Source: Chryseobacterium sp. SN22
GTDB lineage: Bacteria > Bacteroidota > Bacteroidia > Flavobacteriales > Weeksellaceae
Assembly (NCBI RefSeq): GCF_008329705.1
Contig: NZ_VTSX01000001.1
Coordinates: 186,001 to 250,000, forward strand
Reading direction: 5' to 3'
DNA length: 64,000 nucleotides
Shown: positions 43,401-51,200 of the stretch, piece after piece
How the letters are laid out: each line of letters opens with the position of its first letter
How positions within the stretch are numbered: the stretch's first letter is position 1
Position numbers and translations under genes: made by a program
The notes under the pieces: model-generated
Database searches by the model: none
What the model was told of the DNA's origin: nothing
The model's input: only the letters and a program-made list of their open reading frames with translations

Positions 43401-43653
43401 CACCAAAAGTTATAAATCCATTGGTACTAATGTAGCATGTTGTAACTGTAGTTCCGCCAAACGGAAAAGGCGAACTCAGGGTAATTGCGGAAGAAACGGA
43501 ATCATCATAACTTCCTGAAGCAAAAACACTCCCCCCCGTTAGAGGGGTATACGCAGTACCTGTACTCTTAGTAAAAGAATAGCCGGCAATGTTGGTTTGC
43601 GCGGACAGCCCTGTTCCCAAAGCCATCAAACACGTTAGTAAAATTTTTTTCAT
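40444..43653 (-). CDS. Secreted fibronectin-repeat protein with T9SS type A sorting domain (array 2, gene 2)
   Basis: 1069 residues. Signal peptide [19 protein letters not shown]. The N-terminal domain (20-250) has a beta-propeller/lectin-like look ([31 protein letters not shown]). Four fibronectin type III-like modules carry phrases such as [42 protein letters not shown] and [20 protein letters not shown], each closing with a YYxWIRGNC- or [9 protein letters not shown]-like strand. Between them is a choice-of-anchor J-like unit ([29 protein letters not shown]). A second such unit occurs near 900 ([20 protein letters not shown]). It ends in the type A sorting domain ([43 protein letters not shown]). 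Confidence 0.9.
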   Translation of the reverse strand: [1069 protein letters not shown]

Positions 43654-43772
43654 TCTGAGTAAATTAAATTAGTAAGATAAAGCTAGTAATAATTTTTTAA
43701 ACAAAAATCATAAATAAATATATAAAAGTGAATTTTAATTATTTATTAAGCTTTTATTTTAAATATAATTCA

Positions 43773-43856
43773 ATATTTGTCACATATTAATGAATATATA
43801 ATAATTAAATTTATATTGTAATATATTGTGAATTAAACAGTTATATATTTGTCACA
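43773..43856. promoter_or_regulatory. Direct 12-bp repeat in the spacer upstream of T9SS type A gene 2
   Basis: ATATTTGTCACA occurs at 43773-43784 and again at 43845-43856, start to start 72 bp. On the minus strand each contains TGTGA, a CRP-family half-site. The repeats lie 120-200 bp upstream of the start at 43653 in a 309-nt, extremely AT-rich gap. Nothing else was recognised in that gap apart from the terminator of the next gene. Confidence 0.35.
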
Positions 43857-43903
43857 AATTATTGATTTACAGAGTATAATAACTATATGGTGAAAAATTA
43901 AGT

Positions 43904-43934
43904 CAAAAAAAATAGCGGCAAAATTGCCGCTATT
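43904..43934 (-). terminator. Rho-independent terminator of T9SS type A gene 3
   Basis: AATAGCGGCAA / TTGCCGCTATT stem with a run of T on the minus strand. Confidence 0.88.
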
Positions 43935-43962
43935 TCGATTATTAAAATAATCTATTGGAAAA

Positions 43963-46900
43963 TTATTTTTTGATGGTTTTAATCGTTTGTTTGGAACCGT
44001 CTTTCATTTCCAGGGTTATCAGATACATTCCCTGTTTCAATTCTCCCAGATGAAGCACTGAAGAAGGATTGGCTATGGTTTTTACCAGTCTTCCCGCAAC
44101 ATCCGTTACCAGGACATTTTTCACGTTGATAATATCGGAAATGTTCAGAATGTCGGAGAATGGGTTTGGATACACCTTAATATTCTCGCTGCTTTTGGTA
44201 ACATCGGAAGTTCCCAGACAAGCTGACCCATCTGCCGTGGCCACAACTGCCTGCCTTGCTGATTGACAACCTGTATTGAATTTAAAGTTGTAAAAGCACA
44301 TATAATAAGCAGGATCAAACCCATTACCTGTAATATTGGCAACCGAAGAAATATAAGGATACGTTGCTCCTGAAATATTTCTGGACAAGCCTGAAGAAGG
44401 AAGTGTAGGATATAAGGTATAGCTTCCCGCAGGCAATTCCACATCAATAGCAATGGTTTGTGCGGTTGCGCCGCCACTTACATTGGTTGTGAACGGGATA
44501 GTGGCTATTGCAGTACCCGCACCGCCCGACTGAGATCCGCTTACAATTTTAATGGAACCGGTCTGGCCGCTTGTAACAGGGAAGATATCTACCGACTTTA
44601 ATGTAGCAGTTGCCGTAGTGGTATAATACACTCCCCACGCAATAGTCTGAGCTCCGATAGTTCCTCCATGAGCAGCAGGAGAAACAGGACCGACACTAGA
44701 ATCCGCATCTGTTCTTGCACCAACATAATAAGTGGTTGTTGCTGTAAGAGCCGGAGTGGTATAAGAACCTCCTGTTGCCAGAAGATTTCCACCTGTCGCG
44801 CTGTCGTACCAGTTGATGGCAGCTCCGGAAGAAGCTGTAGCATTAAGGGTAGCCGTGCTTCCCGGACAAACGGTAGCTCCGTTTGTTGAAAGAATTGCAG
44901 GTGGCTGACAAAGTGTCGCAAATGAAGCGCTGGCTGACCATAAACTTCTGTCCGTACCAATACATACGGATCTTACCCATACATAATAAGTCGTTGAGGG
45001 TAACAGACCCGCTAAAACTTTTGATGTCGCAGCAGAAGTAGTGGAATTGGTTGAGTTCAGAACAACGTTTGCAGCAGGATCGGTACTTGATGTACTGTAA
45101 TAAATCTCATATCCATTTGCCGGAGCAGATGATGGAGCAGTCCATGCAAGACTGGCTCCTGAAGGCGTAGGTGATGAAGCCGTTAAGCCACTGGCCTCAA
45201 GACAGGTTGGTATTACTTCATAATTTACGTCATCAATCAATACAGCATTTGAAGGAGAACCGGTATGTCTGAAGGCCAATACCTGATTTCCTGCAGGGAC
45301 ATTTATATTACTCAGAATAAAGGTATCCGGAACCGTAATACTTGTTGTAGTATAAGTGGCAAGACTCACAAAAGTGGAAGCCGTTGCAGGGTCGGTAAGA
45401 TATCCTACTTCAATTTTTCCACCAACCGTAGAGGATGATCTTGCTTTGAATCTTAATCTGTAGTTTCCTGTAGAGAGCGTACTTACCGGACGCATTTTCA
45501 CAACTGCAAGAGAGGTAGCGGATGAAGAAAGCATACTTAATGCGTTCGGGCCGGATATTGCTGTACTTGCCATTATACTTACTGTACCGGCTGTTCCTAC
45601 TTTCCCCCAACAAGGCGGCCAGCTGCTTGTAGCAACACCGTCGAAATTTTCTGAGAATGCAGATATTGCCGAACAAACTGTTGTAAAGCTTCTCTCGGTA
45701 CAGTTTAAAGAATTTTGGGTAGCCGTATAAGCACCTACTGACCAATAATACAGAGTACTATTTGTAAGAGCAACAGGTAAAGTATATGTAGTAACGTTAC
45801 CCACATCAATATTGTTCAGTACATCATTTCCACCGGGAGTTGTTCCTATTCTCAGTTTGTAGCCGGTAACGGCAGTAGATGCAGAAGCCGTCCATGTAAA
45901 GGTTGGGTTTAAGGATACTTCTACAGCAGATGCGGCCGGCGCAGATAAAACAGGGCAGATGGAAAGTGTTGTAAAAGTTCTTTCCGAACATCCTGTAGAA
46001 GCCTGAGTAGCATTATAGGAATTTACGGTATAATAGTATTTTGTATTATAAGCCAGCGCATTCGGCAATGTATAAGTAAGTACATTACCTACATCAAAAC
46101 TATTTAGAACATCCGTTCCTCCGCTGGTAGTACCGACTGTCACTCTGTAACCTGTAGCATCAGAATTGGCAGCCCAGGTAAAGGTAGGTGTCAAGGAAAC
46201 TCCTGTAGCCGAAGAAGCAGGAGCAGAGACCGTCGGGCAGAATGTCTTTGTCACAAAAGAAGATCCTGGAACCCACAGACTCTGATCGGAAGACGAACAA
46301 CGCGATCTCACCCAAAGATAATAAGTGGTGTTCGGCGTCAGATTCGTTAAGGTATAGCTTAAACCTGTTGTACCTATCACATTTGGTATTGTTGTACCTG
46401 TAGGAGCAGTATTGGTTGTGCTGTAATAAATATCGAATGCCGGAGCAGGATTGGTCATTGTCCAGCTGACAGGCACAGTTGTAGCCGTGGTTGTTCCGGC
46501 AGTCACGGTATCCGGAAGCATACAGCTTACATTTGTAATATTTACGTTATCTACATAAATATCATTACTCCCGTTATCCCCTGTTGCCATAAATCTTACG
46601 ATAGCTGTCGGACTGCTGGCATTAAGATCAACATATTTTGTAGTCCATGATGCAGAAATCCCCTGAGTGGTTCCTACCTGATTAAAAGTAATTCCACCAT
46701 CGGTAGAAACCATGATTTTAAGGACATCTGTTCCTGATGTATTCTGGTAATCATAGCTTAGCTGCCTCGTTCCCGTACCTGTAGAAAGATTGATATATAG
46801 GTCCATATATCCGGAAGCATTAATTGTATTATAGGAATGGAATCTTGCAGTAGGTGCTATACCCGGCGCAGCAACAGTAGCAGTTCCAAGTACACCGGTC

Positions 46901-47826
46901 CATCCTGACGAACTTGAAAAACCACCAGCATTGATATCACTCGCCCTCCATGAGTTATCTCCTCTTGAAGGCCAGGTTCTCCAGTAGGCTATACCCGGAA
47001 GGTCACCTGTTGAATTTCCGTTTACCCAGCTGCTGAAAGTTTCCGTAAAAGGAAGAGATGCATAACTCGTAGGCGGCGTGATCCAGGTGCCTGGAAAATA
47101 ATTAAAAGTAAGGCCGGACGCCGGAACCGTAGCCGCATTGGTAATTCCCAATGTAACGGCAGATGATGAACCTGTTCCTATAGCCGTAGCTGTCCAGTCA
47201 ATACCTGTCCTGTTGTTGGTATCGGAACTTTCAGCTCCCCTGATTCCTACCTGTCCGTCCAGTGTGGCCGAACCGGAAACACAGTTTCCATAGACGATAC
47301 TAACGCTGTTGGAAACCATATCAAACTGAATCTGGAAATTAAGAAGTTGTGCAGCGGATGCAGAACTTCCCTGCAGATCCGTAAACTGTACAATAAACTT
47401 GGAACCTATCGTCTCATAAGCAATCTCCGAAGTCGTTGTATTTGCATTTTTCAAATTCGCGGCAAAACCGGCAAATGCTCCTTCGTAAGGCGCTGTGGTA
47501 TCCGTGGAAAGCCCAGTGTATGTAGCCGCCAGTGGCGGAGATCCAAACGTTACAAAACCATTGTTGCTGAGATATACACTGTTATACGATCTGCCGTTGA
47601 ATTTAAAAACCGACGGTAAATTAATAGCTGCGGAAACCGCATCGGTTCCAAGAGTTGCTCCGGCCTGCCAGACCGTTCTGTTGGAGGACAGCGGCATATA
47701 GGTTCCGCTTGTCTGTGTAAATCCGTACCCGTTATTGGTATTGGGATTTGTAGCTTGTGGTGGCCCTACCTGAGCGGATGTCGACACACCGAAGGCAAGC
47801 ACGCACGCCAGTAAAAGTTTTTTCAT
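43963..47826 (-). CDS. Secreted fibronectin/Ig-repeat protein with T9SS type A sorting domain (array 2, gene 3)
   Basis: 1287 residues, the largest of the second array. Signal peptide [19 protein letters not shown]. The N-terminal lectin-like domain (about 20-250) parallels gene 2 ([36 protein letters not shown]). Choice-of-anchor J-like units ([60 protein letters not shown]) alternate with fibronectin type III-like modules ([40 protein letters not shown]) and repeated FTWxAxxxxTGYxxxxGT units. An Ig-like bacterial module near 1000 ([21 protein letters not shown]) precedes the type A domain, whose DNA is nearly the same as that of gene 2. No catalytic motif was seen; a surface adhesin is the best reading. 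Confidence 0.9.
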   Translation of the reverse strand: [1287 protein letters not shown]

Positions 47827-48167
47827 TAATAAGCAAATTAAATTAGGGTTGCTAATATATAAATAAACTTACGATTAAAGTTAAAATATTATAAAAAAAT
47901 ATTACATTATCAAATAATACGTTAAAAAAATTAATAAAATCAAACAAATATTTATTTCTATTATGTAAGCTTCAATTGAAAACGAATACATAAATTATTC
48001 ATTATTAATATTTTATAAAAAATTACATTTTTAATGAAATAAATAATGCTATAAGTTTAACATAATAATGTTTTTATAATAAATTCGTTAAATTTTAAAT
48101 GAAACAGAAGAACTAGTGTGAAAACCTACAGCAAAATTATATCTGCAATTTTTTAAGTAAACGAATT
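47827..48167. other. AT-rich spacer upstream of T9SS type A gene 3
   Basis: About 340 nt of very AT-rich DNA without a supportable gene. Just upstream of the ATG at 47826 the minus strand reads CTAATTTAATTTGCTTATTA, closely like the leader of gene 2 (CTAATTTAATTTACTCAGA), so the two genes share their 5' leader. Nothing else recognised. Confidence 0.5.
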
Positions 48168-48200
48168 AAAAAAGCTGCCTCAGGGTTGAGACAGCTTTTT
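48168..48200 (-). terminator. Rho-independent terminator of dnaE
   Basis: AAAAAGCTG-C-CTC, loop AGGGTT, GAG-A-CAGCTTTTT: one mismatch in a 13-bp stem, T-run on the minus strand. Confidence 0.82.
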
Positions 48201-48218
48201 AAAAAGTATTGATCAATT

Positions 48219-51200
48219 TTAGTTCAGATAAAATTCGTACTTATTCAGCAGCTGAATTTCCTTAATCAGTTCACCGCTCAGATTGACCGAGTGTTTCATC
48301 GACTGCACTTCGAGATGCTCAGCCGCAGAATCTTCCTCTACGTTTTTAATGTAAAATTTCAGCTTCTGGCTTCCCTGGTTTTTTTCCAGCACCTTTCTGA
48401 AAAACTGGAGGTCTTCCGGACGGAAATCCATCACATCCATTACGAGCGAGATACTTTTTGCAAAACGCTCAAAAGCTTCCTGAAGCTCGATGACTTCATT
48501 TACATTCACGAAAACCCGGCCATCCTTCACCTGGGCAAATTTGATCTTAAAGATCACAAAGCGCTGAACTTCCAGCTTTTCTTTCAGCTTCATATAATCA
48601 CGGTCGCCCAAACGGAAAGAATAGGATCCCGAATAATCTTCCAGCGTTACAAAAGCGACTTTTTCACCGCTCCTGAAACCGTCCTGCACGCGATATTCTG
48701 TAATAAGTCCGGCCACTGTATATTCTTTTCCGGCACCGCCGTTTTCCCTTTCCTTCTGTAAAGTTTTCCAGTCTTTTTTCTTTTCCTCAAACAGCTCTTC
48801 CTGCTTGTTGGCGAAAGCCTGCTCTTTATAGGCATCTACCTCGTCAAGATTCAGGAAATGGAAAACCCCTTTCGGTTCAGCTTTTTTGGTCACTTCTTCT
48901 ATGATTTCCTCCTCGCCCGTAAGCAGCTCATCGGAAACGATCTCGACCAGATCGGCAACGTTTTCAGGAGCTTCCTGTTCAAGAACCGGCACCTCATCCA
49001 CCACCAGCTTTACCTCTTCCTCTTTTTCCAGGACTGCCTTTTTGGAAAGCTGCCCCTGCATAAACTGGAACTGAAATTTAAATTCATCCAGCGGATGCGC
49101 AGACAGGTAGAAGCCAATGGTTTCTTTTTCTTTGTTCAGCTTGTGCATATTCGGCCATTCCGGACATGGCGCAAGTTTAGGCTGTTCGATCTGGACTTCA
49201 TCAGCAAAATCGGCAAAAAGGGAAAATTCCATTTCGTTTTTGCTTTCCTGAAAACTCTGCCCGTAACGGATCAGACGTTCCAGATTAGTCTTTCCGGCCA
49301 TATCAATATCAAAATACTGACCGCGGTGGAAAACATCCAGTTCATCAAAAGCGCCGGCCAGTACCAAACTTTCCGCTACCCTCTTGTTCATCTGCGAAGG
49401 TAAAATCCTTTCGAAGAAATCATAAATATTTTTGAATCTCCCATTCTTTCTTTCCCTCGTAATGGCTTCACTCGGCCCCTCCCCGATTCCTTTGATAGCC
49501 CCGAGCCCAAAACGGATCTGCCCTTTTTCGTTTACCGAAAATTTATACTGCGATTCGTTCACATCGGGTCCCAAAACATCCACCCCCATACTTTTACAGT
49601 CTTCCATGAACATGGTAATCGATTCGGTATTGTTGATGTTATTGCTCATCACACTGGCCATGTATTCTGCCGGGTAATTGGCTTTCAGGAAAGCCGTCTG
49701 ATAAGCAACGAACGCATAACAGGTCGAGTGGGATTTATTGAACGCATATTCGGCAAAGGCTTTCCAGTCATTCCAGATTTTTTCCAAACGCGTTTCATCC
49801 AGATTGTTCTTTCTTCCGCCCTCTATAAATTTGGGATACATTTTATTCAGAACGTCGATCTGTTTTTTACCCATCGCTTTTCTCAGCGTATCGGCTTCAC
49901 CCTTTGTAAAGTTGGCCAGTTTCTGGGAAAGCAGCATTACCTGCTCCTGGTATACTGTAATTCCGTAAGTTTCTTTTAAATATTCTTCGGTTTCCGGTAA
50001 ATCGTAGACAATTTCTTCAATGCCGTGTTTCCTGTTGATGAAATTCGGAATGTATTTAATCGGACCCGGACGGTACAAAGCGTTCATGGCAATAAGGTCG
50101 GCAAAAACCGTAGGCTTCAGCTCCCTCATGTATTTTTGCATTCCCGGACTTTCATATTGGAAAATTCCGATGGTTCTTCCTTCCTTAAACAGCTGATAGG
50201 TTCTGGTATCATCCAGAGGAATTTCATCCGGATCGATATCTACGCCGTGCCTTTCTTTTACCAGCTTCAAAGCATCTTTAATAATCGTAAGTGTCCTCAG
50301 CCCCAGAAAGTCCATTTTCAGGAGCCCGGCACTTTCCGCTACCGAGTTGTCGAACTGTGAAACCAAAATATCGGCGTCTTTCGCCGCAATGGTTACCGGT
50401 ACCAGATTACTCACATCTTCAGGCGTGATGATTACCCCGCAGGCGTGGATCCCGGTATTCCGGATACACCCTTCCATCTTTTTCGCGCTGGCAAGCACAC
50501 TGTGCCGCGGATCTGAAGAACTGTCCAGTACCAGCCGCATCTCATCCACGAGCATCTGGTCCTCCGGTCTTAATTTATCGTATTTGGACAAAGCCTTTGC
50601 AATATTCATCCCGGGAACGGAAGGAATCAGCTTGGCAATATTGTTGGTATCGGGAATCGGAAGGTCCAATACCCTTCCGGCATCCTTAATGGCCGATTTA
50701 CCACCGAGAACAGAATAGGTAATGATCTGCGCTACCTGATTCTGTCCGTATTTGTCGATTACCCATTTGATAATCTTATCACGTCCTTCATCATCGAAAT
50801 CGATATCGATATCCGGCATGGAAACCCTTTCCGGGTTCAGGAATCGCTCAAAAAGGAGATCGTATTTAATCGGATCTACATTGGTAATCCCGATGCAGTA
50901 AGCTACGGCAGAACCTGCTGCGGAACCACGTCCGGGTCCTACCCAAACCCCCATCTTCCGGGCTTCGTTACAGAAATCCTGTACGATCAGGAAGTAGCCG
51001 GGATATCCCGTGTTGGCAATAACTTCCAGCTCAAAGTCGAGACGCTCCCTGATTTCATCGGTAATTCCTCCTGTATTTTCATATCTTCGCTTTGCCCCTT
51101 CGTATGTCAGGTACGTAAGATATGCCATCTCTCCGCGTTTCCCACCGTCAACATCATCTTCGGGATGAATAAATTCCTGCGGAATATCGAATTTCGGAAG

